Assembly (NCBI RefSeq): GCF_042666235.1
Contig: NZ_JBHTFQ010000006.1
Location: 62,001-126,000 of the forward strand
DNA: 64,000 bases
Direction of reading: 5' to 3'
DNA from: Halodurantibacterium daqingensis
GTDB lineage: Bacteria > Pseudomonadota > Alphaproteobacteria > Rhodobacterales > Rhodobacteraceae
The position numbers and the translations under genes are program-made. Shown here in pieces: positions 33,569-42,081 of this stretch (the first letter of the stretch is position 1; the number at the start of each line of letters is the position of its first letter). Below the pieces are notes generated by a model, which did not search any database, was not told the DNA's origin, and saw only the letters and a list, made by a program, of their open reading frames with translations.

Positions 33569-34581
33569 GGCGCATCCTCCTCGGGGGCGGCACGGTCCCG
33601 GGCGATCTCGGCCTGGATCGCGCGCAGCACATCCTGGATGCCCTCGCCGGCGACGCCCGAGATCAGGAACACCTTGCCGCCCGATGCCGCCTCAAGTGCC
33701 GCCTTCTTCTCGGCGCGCTCTTCCTCGTCCAGCGCGTCGATCTTGTTCAGCGCGGTGATCCGCGGCTTGCGGGCAAGCGCCTCGGCATAGGCCTCCAGTT
33801 CGCCGATGATCACCCGATAATCGTGCACAACATCCTCGGCGGTGCCATCGACCAGATGCAGCAGCACGGAACAGCGTTCGACATGGCCAAGGAACAGATC
33901 ACCCAGCCCCCGCCCTTCGGACGCCCCCTCGATCAGGCCGGGGATATCGGCCATGACGAATTCCTTGCCGTCGATCCCCACCACACCGAGGTTCGGATGC
34001 AGGGTGGTGAAGGGATAATCCGCGATCTTGGGCCGTGCATTCGATGTCGCGGCAAGGAAGGTCGATTTGCCGGCATTCGGCAGGCCCAGAAGTCCCGCAT
34101 CAGCGATCAGCTTGAGCCGGAGCCAGATGGTGCGCTCTACCCCCTCCTGCCCCGGATTGGCGCGGCGCGGTGACTGGTTGGTGGCGGATTTGAAATGCAG
34201 GTTGCCCCAGCCGCCATTGCCCCCGCGGGCCAGCAGAACGCGCTGGCCGGGTTCGGTCAGGTCGGCGATCAGCGTCTCTTCGTCCTCATCCAGGATCTCG
34301 GTGCCCACGGGAACGCGCAGGATGATGTCATCGCCGGATTTCCCGGTCATCTGCCGCCCCATGCCGGGCTGGCCGGATTTCGCGAAGAAATGCTGCTGGA
34401 AACGGAAATCGATGAGGGTGTTCAGCCCCTCCACCGCCTCGGCCCAGACCGAGCCGCCGTTGCCGCCGTCACCGCCATCGGGGCCCCCGAATTCGACGAA
34501 CTTTTCGCGGCGGAAGCTGACGCAACCCGAACCGCCGCCGCCCGAACGGATATAGACCTTGGCCAGATCGAGGAACTTCAT
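33556..34581 (-). CDS. obgE: GTPase ObgE/CgtA
   Basis: A 341-residue Obg GTPase with the glycine-rich Obg fold at the N-terminus (SGGGGSGCVSFRREKFVEFG, GGDGGNGGSVW). The G domain follows: GLPNAGKSTFLAATS near residue 168, DIPGLIEGASEGRGLG near 212 and LNKIDAL near 282. It acts in late 50S ribosome assembly and stringent control. The location downstream of rplU-rpmA, with two GNAT genes between, and before proBA is a familiar alphaproteobacterial order. Confidence 0.96.
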   Translation of the reverse strand: MKFLDLAKVYIRSGGGGSGCVSFRREKFVEFGGPDGGDGGNGGSVWAEAVEGLNTLIDFRFQQHFFAKSGQPGMGRQMTGKSGDDIILRVPVGTEILDEDEETLIADLTEPGQRVLLARGGNGGWGNLHFKSATNQSPRRANPGQEGVERTIWLRLKLIADAGLLGLPNAGKSTFLAATSNARPKIADYPFTTLHPNLGVVGIDGKEFVMADIPGLIEGASEGRGLGDLFLGHVERCSVLLHLVDGTAEDVVHDYRVIIGELEAYAEALARKPRITALNKIDALDEEERAEKKAALEAASGGKVFLISGVAGEGIQDVLRAIQAEIARDRAAPEEDAPWQP

Positions 34582-34582
34582 G

Positions 34583-35098
34583 TCATGCCGCCTTGTATTC
34601 TTTCCTTGTCAGCCGATAGAGCCAAATCGCCGCCGGCTCAACCCTCGCCGCCGAGGAATGCGTTGCCGCACCGGTTTTCCGGAAGCCGATGCGTTCCAGA
34701 AGCCGCGCCGAGGCGGGATTGTCCTGAAAGACCTCCGCCCCCAGCGCGGGCATGGGATAGTGTCGAAACAGCGCATCGACAAAGCCGTGCACCGCTTCCG
34801 CGCCCAGTCGCTGCCCGGCTTCGACGGGATCAAGGAAATAGAAGATCGAGGGCTCATCGCCCGCCCCCACGCCGATCGAGCCGATGAAACGGCCCGCACG
34901 CGTGATCGCCAGCCGGAACGGCGGCGCCCCGTGAAAGGCCGTCGCCTCGATGAAGGCGCCGGCTGCGGCAAGCGTCCAGTCCGGCGGGAAGACGAACAGC
35001 ATCCGCCCGACCTCAGGCCGTGTGACGATGCGGCGCAGATCGCCTGCATCATCGGCCACCATCGGGCGCAGAAGCAGGCGATCCGTCGCAATCAGCAT
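34583..35098 (-). CDS. GNAT family N-acetyltransferase (RimJ/RimL-like)
   Basis: A 171-residue acetyltransferase. It has the N-terminal TDRLLLRPMVADDAGDL of RimJ/RimL-type GNATs, a central FRLAITRAGRFIGSIGVG and a C-terminal VFQDNPASARLLERIGFRKTG. The acceptor, probably a protein N-terminus or small amine, is unknown. It ends one base before obgE starts and begins 3 bases after the next GNAT, so it is inside the obgE-proBA operon. Confidence 0.85.
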   Translation of the reverse strand: MLIATDRLLLRPMVADDAGDLRRIVTRPEVGRMLFVFPPDWTLAAAGAFIEATAFHGAPPFRLAITRAGRFIGSIGVGAGDEPSIFYFLDPVEAGQRLGAEAVHGFVDALFRHYPMPALGAEVFQDNPASARLLERIGFRKTGAATHSSAARVEPAAIWLYRLTRKEYKAA

Positions 35099-35101
35099 CG
35101 G

Positions 35102-35650
35102 TCAGTCAAGCTTGCGCAGATAGGTCCAGGTGGGAACCATCGCGCCGCGCGCCACGCTGAAGGCCTCGGCATCGCCCAGATAGACGAAACCGGCATTGGT
35201 CAGCACCCGGGCGGAACCGGGATTATCCTGAAACACCTGTGCGAACATCGTCTTGTTGCCCAGGGGGTTCGCCGCGACGATCGCCTGCACTGCCTCCGAG
35301 GCATAGCCGGTGTTCCACAGCGCCGGGGCGACCCAATAGCCGATCTCGGCCTGCGCACGGTCCAGCCGCGACAGTGACACAAGGCCCAGAAGCTCGGACC
35401 CGCCGTGCGCCGAACCGTCCAGCGCCCAGACCGCCTGCGCCCCGTCACCCGACATGGCCCGCGCCACGAAGGCTTCGGCCGCGCCCGGGGGATAGGGATG
35501 CGGGATCGAGGTTGTCTGCGTCGCAACCCGGCGATCCGCGCCATACATGGCAATCGGGCCGGCATCGGATCGGCGCAGGGGGCGCAGAACAAAACGTTCG
35601 GTCGGAACGACCGGCAGATCGGCTTCAAGCCGCGGCGTTATCAGTGTCAT
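35102..35650 (-). CDS. GNAT family N-acetyltransferase (RimJ/RimL-like), second copy
   Basis: A 182-residue paralogue of the adjacent GNAT. Both share the layout TERFVLRPLRRSDAGPI, then AEIGYWVAPALWNTGYASEAV near residue 101 and VFQDNPGSARVLTNAGF near 139. The tandem pair probably arose by duplication. The start MTLITPR at 35650 is chosen because the family begins here, and GGAGGGAAGGC lies just before it. It is the first gene of the minus-strand GNAT-GNAT-obgE-proB-proA run. Confidence 0.85.
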   Translation of the reverse strand: MTLITPRLEADLPVVPTERFVLRPLRRSDAGPIAMYGADRRVATQTTSIPHPYPPGAAEAFVARAMSGDGAQAVWALDGSAHGGSELLGLVSLSRLDRAQAEIGYWVAPALWNTGYASEAVQAIVAANPLGNKTMFAQVFQDNPGSARVLTNAGFVYLGDAEAFSVARGAMVPTWTYLRKLD

Positions 35651-35797
35651 GCCTTCCCTCCTCGGGGCCGCCCGGCCGTATGGCCTGTGCCCCGCCTTTC
35701 TTGAAGATGGCGATAACCCGCCTGCCGCGCAAGCGGCCCCGGGCATCTTCTGGTCAACCCCGTTACCGGATAACCGGTTAACATCCGGCAAACGAAA

Positions 35798-35827
35798 CGG
35801 GGGGCCGGCTGAGCAGCCGACCCCCCG
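35798..35827 (-). terminator. terminator after rplU-rpmA
   Basis: A 7-bp arm (35798-35804 with 35821-35827) plus an inner 5-bp arm (35806-35810 with 35815-35819) across one mismatch, loop gagc. On the minus strand tttcgttt follows. It lies 26 bases after the rpmA stop. Confidence 0.8.
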
Positions 35828-35853
35828 ATACATGAACTTTGTAAAGGTTCGGC

Positions 35854-36123
35854 TTACTCCGCAGCCTCCGCAACCGGGAGGACCGAAATGAATGTGCGGC
35901 CCTTGAGGCCCTTGTGGAAGGTCACATTGCCTTCGGTCACGGCGAAGATCGTGTGATCCTTGCCCATGCCGACGCCCTGGCCCGGCCACCACTTGGTGCC
36001 GCGCTGACGCACGATGATGTTGCCCGGGATGACCGACTGGCCCCCGAAAAGCTTCACGCCGAGGCGACGACCGGCCGAGTCGCGGCCGTTACGGGATGAA
36101 CCGCCAGCTTTCTTGTGTGCCAT
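35854..36123 (-). CDS. rpmA: 50S ribosomal protein L27
   Basis: An 89-residue ribosomal protein. The N-terminal MAHKKAGGSSRNGRDSAG is the diagnostic L27 start and reaches the peptidyl transferase centre; no cleavable extension is present. RLGVKLFGGQ and NIIVRQRGTKWWPG follow. It lies 6 bases after rplU in the same transcript. Confidence 0.97.
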   Translation of the reverse strand: MAHKKAGGSSRNGRDSAGRRLGVKLFGGQSVIPGNIIVRQRGTKWWPGQGVGMGKDHTIFAVTEGNVTFHKGLKGRTFISVLPVAEAAE

Positions 36124-36129
36124 ATCGTG

Positions 36130-36582
36130 TTACTCCTGCGCTTCGGCCGCGGGTTTCTTCTTCGCGGCGCGTTTCGGTTTTGCCGGCGCCTCTTCGGCAA
36201 CCGGAGCCGCCGGGGCGGCATTTGCCGGGGCCGAACCCGCGGCTGCCTTGACGCCGGTCGCATCCGCGCCCGAGGTCAGGATGTCGGTCACGCGCAGCAG
36301 CGTCAGCTTCTGGCGGTGGCCCTTGGTGCGCTGCGACGAATGCTTCCGGCGGCGCTTGACGTAGTGGATGACTTTCTCACCCTTGATCTGGTCGATCACT
36401 TCGGCCTGCACGGCAGCGCCCGACACCAGCGGGGCACCGACCGTCAGCTCATCGCCGCCGACCATCAGAATCTCGTTGAACTGGATCTTCTCGCCAGCTT
36501 CGGCAGCAAGCTTTTCCACGCGCAGGACGTCACCCGCCTGCACCCGGTATTGTTTGCCACCTGTCTTGAGGACCGCGAACAT
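36130..36582 (-). CDS. rplU: 50S ribosomal protein L21 with long Ala/Lys tail
   Basis: A 150-residue L21. The core (MFAVLKTGGKQYRVQAGD to HRQKLTLLRVTDI, about 103 residues) is followed by a low-complexity Ala/Pro/Lys/Glu tail of about 45 residues (KPKRAAKKKPAAEAQE), longer than E. coli L21. Such tails are common in alphaproteobacteria. GGAAAAGG precedes the ATG. It is the first gene of rplU-rpmA. Confidence 0.96.
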   Translation of the reverse strand: MFAVLKTGGKQYRVQAGDVLRVEKLAAEAGEKIQFNEILMVGGDELTVGAPLVSGAAVQAEVIDQIKGEKVIHYVKRRRKHSSQRTKGHRQKLTLLRVTDILTSGADATGVKAAAGSAPANAAPAAPVAEEAPAKPKRAAKKKPAAEAQE

Positions 36583-36717
36583 CGGCCTTTTCCTTCTCTG
36601 CTCCGCGTCCTGCGGCCCCCGTTTCCGGGCGTTTGCGCCAAGCGCCTTCGGACAGCGCGCCCCGAGGGGCGTAATCGATATGACCCGCCAGGGCACCATG
36701 CCGAGTCGGGAACCCGC

Positions 36718-36746
36718 TATATCGGGCAAGGCGTGCGCCCTGTCAA
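36718..36746 (-). promoter_or_regulatory. strong sigma70-type promoter of rplU-rpmA
   Basis: On the minus strand, a consensus TTGACA (36746-36741) is followed after 17 bases by GATATA (36723-36718). Transcription should begin near 36711, leaving a leader of about 130 bases before the rplU ATG. Confidence 0.8.
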
Positions 36747-36753
36747 GCTTTGC

Positions 36754-37608
36754 TCAGATGTCCTGACTGCTGACGAACCGGCCCGTCGCCACGCCCAGAT
36801 CCCGCGAGATCATCGTGAACAACCCGTCGAAGGCGGTGAACAGCGCCCGGTTCAGCCGCCGCCCCGCAGCCCCTTCCGAGAAGGCGATATAATCCTCCAG
36901 CGCGGCATCCTCCAGCGGCTGATAGGCAAGCGCGAGATAGGAATAGAGCCATTCGCCGGTTTCCTCTCGGATCACGGGTTCCTGGGACCAGACATCGGCC
37001 AGGATGTCGGTCTCGCTCATGTCGAAGCCGATGGCGTCGGCCTCGACCATGCCGTAATAGAAGGCGAGGTTCGAGTTCAGCGCCCCGGTCACGTTCTGCT
37101 CGACCAGATCGTTGGCGGTGACGAAGCGGTCGATCAGATCCAGCCGCGGGCTTTCCTCGGCCAGCAGCTCGTAGAAGTGATCGCGGCTCTGGGCATCCAC
37201 GGCCTCGTCCAGCATCGCGCGGCGGGCGGACAGTTCGAGGCTCACGATCTGCTGGCCCTGCGCCGAGCCGAAGAAGGCCGCGATCTCGCCCGTCTCGGCG
37301 GCGCCGTCAAGCTCGGCGGTGAAACTGTCGATGAACCGGCTCTGCATGCGCTCGAGGTCATAGATCCGCGCAACCGTTTCGCGCCAGCGGGCGCCGCCCT
37401 GTCCGGGAAACATCTCGGCTTCCAGATCGGCACCATAGCCGATCCCCTCCTCCCGCATGATGGCGATCACCTCGTCAAGGCGCAGCAGCGCCGCGATCTC
37501 GGCCGCCGTGGCGACCTCATCCGCCTGCTGGGCAGCAACCGGCGCAGCCCCGACAAGCGAGAGAGCGAAAGCCATGGGCAGAAGTGACGAAGGCGGCCTT
37601 GAAAACAT
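36754..37608 (-). CDS. DUF2059-like exported protein
   Basis: A 284-residue secreted protein. A signal peptide (LLPMAFALSLVGAAPVAAQQ, cleavage near residue 26) precedes an all-helical body with two similar halves. The first begins EIAALLRLDEVIAIMREEGI, the second YSYLALAYQPLEDAALEDYIAFSEG. The pattern resembles DUF2059 proteins, whose function is unknown. Start MFSRPP at 37608 is chosen for the signal peptide. It lies just upstream of the rplU promoter on the same strand, as a separate unit. Confidence 0.7.
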   Translation of the reverse strand: MFSRPPSSLLPMAFALSLVGAAPVAAQQADEVATAAEIAALLRLDEVIAIMREEGIGYGADLEAEMFPGQGGARWRETVARIYDLERMQSRFIDSFTAELDGAAETGEIAAFFGSAQGQQIVSLELSARRAMLDEAVDAQSRDHFYELLAEESPRLDLIDRFVTANDLVEQNVTGALNSNLAFYYGMVEADAIGFDMSETDILADVWSQEPVIREETGEWLYSYLALAYQPLEDAALEDYIAFSEGAAGRRLNRALFTAFDGLFTMISRDLGVATGRFVSSQDI

Positions 37609-38183
37609 GATGATCCTGTGGGACGGGCGTTTCCTTAATGCTAGTGCCGCCCCCAGGCAAAGCCAAGCGCCCTGCAAAAAAACTAACGTGAAGCGGGGCA
37701 CCGCCGCCGGCACCGGAACGAAGCGGAACGCGCGGCGCAGGCGGTGACGGCGCGCCCTGCCCGGGCAGCCGCGGCGCGGCATGAACCCGGTCGCCCGCCG
37801 CGACCAGCATGACCGCTTCGGGGCCTGGCGCCCCCGGGCCAGTGCCCGGGTCGGGTAAATGCATCCACATGCGCCAGACGGCCCTCGGCGACAGCTGAGC
37901 GGAGGCTTGCCCCGCTGCCCCCCCTTGCAGGCTGATCTTAAGGATGCGTGATGGCCCGGATCCTGGCGTCGGCGGGCGTCCGGAACCGGCCATCCCTCCG
38001 AAAGAGAGTCCATCAACTGGACAATTCCATGCCAGAAACGCTAGGCTTAGTTAATTATTAACGATCGCTCGTTTTCAATCGCCGGCCGGCCGTATTGTGG
38101 TCTTTTGCGTCGGTTTTGGGTAACAGATTATGGCCGGGGGCCGCTGCTTGTTTTTCTCATGTTGATTTTGACCCGGAATACAG
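37609..38183. other. intergenic region upstream of the LuxR gene
   Basis: 575 bases without a credible gene. The left part is G+C-rich. The last 150 bases are clearly A+T-richer and include the near-perfect palindrome gttaat-t-attaac at 38050-38062. This is a plausible operator or promoter core for the LuxR-type gene that starts at 38184. Confidence 0.5.
38050..38062. promoter_or_regulatory. A+T-rich palindrome upstream of luxR-type gene
   Basis: Arms gttaat and attaac flank a single t. It is followed by cgatcgctcg. It lies 121 bases before the LuxR start in a locally A+T-rich stretch. The ligand is unknown. Confidence 0.4.
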
Positions 38184-39011
38184 ATGCTCGGTCATCTTGA
38201 AGCCATCATTCATGCCACCGACGTGCGGAAGGTCTGGGAGCTTCACCAATGCCGGATGGCGCATTACGGCTTTGACCGGCTGCTCTATGGCTATACCCGC
38301 TTCCGCTCGCGTCACTTCCTGGGCGATCCGAAGGATCTGGTGGTCCTTTCGAATCTGCCGTCCGACTATCTCGAACACTATATCAACGGCGGCCTTTATC
38401 GGCAGGCGCCCGCCGTGCAATGGGCGACCGCCAATGTCGGCGCCCTGAGCTGGCGGATCATCAAGGAACATCATGCGACCGGCGCGCTCACCCCTGAACA
38501 ACGTCAGGTGGTAGAGTTCAACCACAGGCACGGAATCCTTGCCGGATACACGATCAGCTTCCACGACATCTCGCTGCGCGCCAAGGGGGCGATCGGCCTG
38601 ATTGCCCGCCCGGGCATGACTCAGGATGATGTGGAGGCGGTCTGGCAGGTGCATGGGCGGGAAATAACCCTTCTGAACGATATCACGCACATGCGTATCG
38701 CCACCCTGCCCGTCATCTGCCCGGATCGCGCCTTGACCCGGCGACAGCGCGAAGTGCTGGAATGGGTCGGCGAAGGCAAGACGACCCAGGATATCGCCAC
38801 GATCATGGGCCTGACGGTAACGACGGTGGAGAAACACCTGCGTCTTGCGCGCGAGATCCTGGACGCAGGCACGACGGCCCAGGCCCTGCTCAAGGCCGTG
38901 CTTCAGAACCAGATCTATGTGTTCTCTCCGCTCGGCGCCAGGCCAGAGCGCAACGGCAAGAAGCCGCAGGAATGCCGAAGCCCGTTATGGGCCGTCCCCG
39001 GCAGCGCGTGA
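38184..39011 (+). CDS. LuxR family regulator with autoinducer-binding domain, no adjacent LuxI
   Basis: A 275-residue quorum-sensing-type regulator. Residues about 10-165 form an autoinducer-binding domain (FDRLLYGYTRF, DYLEHYINGGLYRQAPAVQWA, ISFHDISLRAKGAIGLIAR). Residues about 178-240 form a GerE helix-turn-helix (LTRRQREVLEWVGEGKTTQD, then GLTVTTVEKHLRLAREIL). A basic, proline-containing tail of about 35 residues is unusual. No acyl-homoserine-lactone synthase is in the window, so it may be a LuxR solo. It is isolated between two long gene-free regions. Confidence 0.85.
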   Translation: MLGHLEAIIHATDVRKVWELHQCRMAHYGFDRLLYGYTRFRSRHFLGDPKDLVVLSNLPSDYLEHYINGGLYRQAPAVQWATANVGALSWRIIKEHHATGALTPEQRQVVEFNHRHGILAGYTISFHDISLRAKGAIGLIARPGMTQDDVEAVWQVHGREITLLNDITHMRIATLPVICPDRALTRRQREVLEWVGEGKTTQDIATIMGLTVTTVEKHLRLAREILDAGTTAQALLKAVLQNQIYVFSPLGARPERNGKKPQECRSPLWAVPGSA

Positions 39012-40089
39012 GAGGGCAGCGCTGGCCCGTGCGGCCCGCAGGGGCGGGACGCTCCCTGGATGCCGGCCTTGGGCTGACGGCGCTGCATGCCACCGGATTA
39101 AGGATCAGGTAAGGAATACCGCACTACCAAAGTATGCCTGGCCGATCCAAAAGAGGGATGTTCCGTGAGTGGTGGCTTAACGGGACCAAGAGGCCGGACA
39201 TCCTTGCAATTACAAGGGAAAGGTTTCTTCCGGTAACCCGGGGTCGGCGCGCGGGCCTTATTGGTCGGCTTACGCGCGCCGGCGGAGTTGACAAGTAACA
39301 GGGTACGAGTGCCCCAGGCGCGTCCAGAAGGACGCGCGCTTGGGGTTACGTCTTCGGGCCGGTCCGGCAGGCGCGGCATGAGAATGGCTGCGTCTGCCCG
39401 CCGCCCGCGGCCGTGACCCTGCACGAGCGCCTTCTGCCGTCTCCAAACCTGCCGCGGGCGCCGCATCGACCGCGCGTCGGGCGCGATCCCGGACAGCGGC
39501 GCACATGGATGCTGCCCGGCCAACAGCGCGTGGCGTCGAAGCGGCCAGCCGCGACCATGACAAGGAACCGCTCTGCCTTGAACCGGACGTGCGGCTTTCT
39601 GCTCCGGGGCGTCCTCGGGCAGGACGGCGGCGCCCGCGGCCTCGGTGCTGTCTGCCTCGGCCGACCACCGTGCGCGGTTTCCGCAGGCTGTCCGTCTCGG
39701 TCAGGCGTGTCCGGTCCGGGGGCACGGCAGGCGCGACGGCCTGGCCCATGCGGCCGATACGGCGCCAGATCTGCGCGCGACGAACAGCCCGAACGCCGTC
39801 GCGGGCGTGAAGCGGCACGCGCCCGTCCGATCGCCGAGAAACCGGTCTGCTTCGGCATCATGCATCCGATCGGCCAAGGCGGCCAGGGCGCGGCGTGTAG
39901 CGGCGGACCCGCCGCGATCCGGGCCCTGCAGCGGGGGCCGCGGCCAGGGGCATCCGGCTCCTGCGCCGCCGCGTTTGTGGCCCTGCGCAGGCTCATCACG
40001 ACCCGCAACGGCGGGGAGAGCGCGCCCGGATCCGCGCGTGCCGGACCCGGCCGCTGCAGCCGAACGGCAGGCCAGGGATACCGCCAATG
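39012..40089. other. 1.1-kb gene-free region after the LuxR gene
   Basis: No protein-like frame on either strand. Bases 39100-39290 are less G+C-rich than the surroundings and hold pairable segments (ggatgttccg near 39158 with ccggacatcc near 39213). A stable hairpin follows at 39312-39345. The rest, to 40089, is G+C-rich and featureless. I see no tRNA signature. Confidence 0.45.
39312..39345. other. stable stem-loop in the gene-free region
   Basis: An 8-bp perfect stem, gcgcgtcc (39318-39325) with ggacgcgc (39330-39337) around loop agaa, is extended by cccca/tgggg outer pairs across a small bulge. There is no T-run on either side, so it is not a standard terminator. It could be part of a structured RNA or a protein-binding site. 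Confidence 0.55.
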
Positions 40090-40114
40090 AAAAAGAGCGC
40101 CCGAAGGCGCCCTT
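40090..40114 (-). terminator. terminator of rpsB-tsf
   Basis: On the minus strand a 9-bp stem (40114-40106 with 40101-40093, one G-U pair) closes a ttcg tetraloop and runs into a T-tract. It lies 22 bases after the tsf stop. Confidence 0.9.
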
Positions 40115-40135
40115 GTCCAGGTGATGCGATTACGC

Positions 40136-41011
40136 TCAGCCGGCGAGGGTCTTGGCGACCTCGGCTGCGAAATCCTCTTTCTCTTTCTCGATGCCTTCGC
40201 CGACCGACATGCGGACGAAGCCCAGCACTTCCACGCCGGCCTCCTTGGCAGCCTGCTCGACGGTCAGGTCGGGGTTGATGACGAACTTCTGGCCCAGAAG
40301 CGTCACTTCCTCGAAGAACTTCGCCATCCGGCCCACGATCATCTTTTCGATCACGGCCTCGGGCTTGCCCGATTCACGGGCCTGCTCGGAGAGGACGGCC
40401 TTTTCCCGCTCGACCAGCGCCGGGTCCAGATCGGCCTCGGAAAGCGAGGCGGGGTTCGTTGCGGCGACATGCATGGCGATCTGCTTGCCGATGCCGTTGT
40501 CGGTGCCCTTCAGCGCAACCAGCACGCCGATCTTGCCCATGTTGTCGGCGGCGGCGTTGTGAACGTAGGACACCACCACATCACCTTCCAGCACCGCCAT
40601 GCGGCGCAGGGTCATGTTCTCGCCGATCACGGCGATGGCTTCGTTCAGCACGGTTTCAACCGGCTTGCCGTTCAGCTCGGCGGCCTTCAGCGCGTCGATA
40701 TCCGCCACGTTCAGCGCGGCATTGGTGAAGCTGGCGACCAGCTTCTGGAAATCGGCGTTCTTGGCGACGAAATCGGTTTCCGAGTTCAGTTCGACCGCGA
40801 CACCCTTGCCACCCGAGACAGCCACGCCCACCAGACCTTCGGCGGCGGTGCGGCCGGATTTCTTGGCGGCCTTGGCCAGACCCTTGGTGCGCAGCCAGTC
40901 AACCGCAGCTTCCATGTCGCCGTCGGTTTCCGTCAGGGCCTTCTTCGCGTCCATCATGCCTGCGCCGGTGGTTTCGCGCAGTTCCTTCACCATCTGAGCG
41001 GTGATCGCCAT
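40136..41011 (-). CDS. tsf: elongation factor Ts
   Basis: A 291-residue guanine-nucleotide exchange factor for EF-Tu. The N-terminal UBA-like region (VKELRETTGAGMMDAKKALTE) and the exchange core (NSETDFVAKNADFQ near residue 76) are diagnostic. It is the second gene after rpsB, about 100 bases downstream, with an intercistronic hairpin between. Confidence 0.97.
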   Translation of the reverse strand: MAITAQMVKELRETTGAGMMDAKKALTETDGDMEAAVDWLRTKGLAKAAKKSGRTAAEGLVGVAVSGGKGVAVELNSETDFVAKNADFQKLVASFTNAALNVADIDALKAAELNGKPVETVLNEAIAVIGENMTLRRMAVLEGDVVVSYVHNAAADNMGKIGVLVALKGTDNGIGKQIAMHVAATNPASLSEADLDPALVEREKAVLSEQARESGKPEAVIEKMIVGRMAKFFEEVTLLGQKFVINPDLTVEQAAKEAGVEVLGFVRMSVGEGIEKEKEDFAAEVAKTLAG

Positions 41012-41038
41012 TGGGCTTCTCCTCGAATTGAATGCATG

Positions 41039-41057
41039 GGGCGGGGAATCCCCGCCC
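41039..41057. other. intercistronic hairpin between rpsB and tsf
   Basis: Arms gggcgggg (41039-41046) and ccccgccc (41050-41057) surround aat. On the minus (coding) strand it is not followed by a T-run, so it may be an attenuator or an mRNA-stabilising stem that sets different rpsB and tsf levels. Confidence 0.6.
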
Positions 41058-41113
41058 TCTGACCGTCACAGGCGGAATATCTCCGCCATGTGACACGCGT
41101 CTGACAGCGGGCC

Positions 41114-41872
41114 TCAGGCCTCGGCGACGGCGTCTTCCGCGGGCGCCTCTTCCAGCGCGCCGAGATCGACACCGGCGGCGCCAAGCTGGGCCGACATGCC
41201 GTCAAGGGCTGCGCGCGAGATCAGGTCGCAGTACAGCGCGATCGCGCGGGCCGCGTCGTCATTGCCGGGGATGATGTAATCCACGCCCTTGGGCGAGCAG
41301 TTGGTGTCAACCACCGCCACGACCGGGATGCCAAGCTTCTGCGCTTCCAGGATGGCCAGATCTTCCTTGTTCACGTCGATGACGAACAGAAGGTCCGGCA
41401 CGCCGCCCATTTCGCGGATCCCGCCAAGGCTGGCCTGCAGCTTGGCCTGCTCGCGCTCCATGCCCAGACGTTCCTTCTTGGTCAGGCCTTCGGCGCCCTG
41501 CGCCATCAGTTCGTCGATCTGCTTGAGCCGCGCGATCGACTGCGAAACGGTTTTCCAGTTGGTCAGCGTGCCACCCAGCCAGCGGTGGTTCATGTAGTAC
41601 TGCGCGCATTTTTCCGCGGCTTCGGCGATCGGCTTCTGCGCCTGGCGCTTGGTGCCGACGAACAGGATCCGCCCGCCCTTGGCAACGGTTTCGCGCACGA
41701 CGTTCAGCGCCGCATCCAGCATCGGGACGGTCTGCGTGAGGTCGAGGATGTGGATGCCGTTCCGCTCGCCATAGATGAACTCGGCCATGCGGGGGTTCCA
41801 GCGCTGCGTCTGGTGACCATAGTGAACGCCAGCTTCAAGAAGCTGACGCATCGAGAAATCGGGAAGCGCCAT
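41114..41872 (-). CDS. rpsB: 30S ribosomal protein S2
   Basis: A 252-residue S2 with the standard start (MRQLLEAGVHYGHQTQRWNP near residue 8), GRILFVGTKRQAQ, NHRWLGGTLTNWKTV and PVVAVVDTNCSPKGVDYIIPGND. It has a short acidic C-terminal tail. It is the first gene of rpsB-tsf on the minus strand. Confidence 0.97.
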   Translation of the reverse strand: MALPDFSMRQLLEAGVHYGHQTQRWNPRMAEFIYGERNGIHILDLTQTVPMLDAALNVVRETVAKGGRILFVGTKRQAQKPIAEAAEKCAQYYMNHRWLGGTLTNWKTVSQSIARLKQIDELMAQGAEGLTKKERLGMEREQAKLQASLGGIREMGGVPDLLFVIDVNKEDLAILEAQKLGIPVVAVVDTNCSPKGVDYIIPGNDDAARAIALYCDLISRAALDGMSAQLGAAGVDLGALEEAPAEDAVAEA

Positions 41873-41986
41873 ATCGTGTTCCTTTTCCGGTTTGCGCCTT
41901 GGCGGGGCATTTCAGGCTTTCGCCCAACCGGTGGACCATCCAGGATGTCTCCCTGAAAGGCCCGGCCCCGCCTGTGAAGTGCGCGC

Positions 41987-42015
41987 CCCTTAGCGCGTTT
42001 CGGACCCCCTGACAA
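41987..42015 (-). promoter_or_regulatory. putative promoter of rpsB-tsf
   Basis: On the minus strand TTGTCA (42015-42010) and TAAGGG (41992-41987) are 17 bases apart, about 115 bases before the rpsB ATG. The -10 is a weak match, so this is tentative. Confidence 0.45.
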
Positions 42016-42081
42016 GGGCCGATCGCCTGCCCGGCCCACTCCGCCCTTGCAGTGCGTCGCCCGGCACGGCAAGAGGGCGCA

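Noticed and set aside
39270..40124. Several overlapping frames in the gap before tsf
   Set aside because: All are Arg/Gly/Pro-rich, mutually overlapping on both strands and lack ribosome binding sites.
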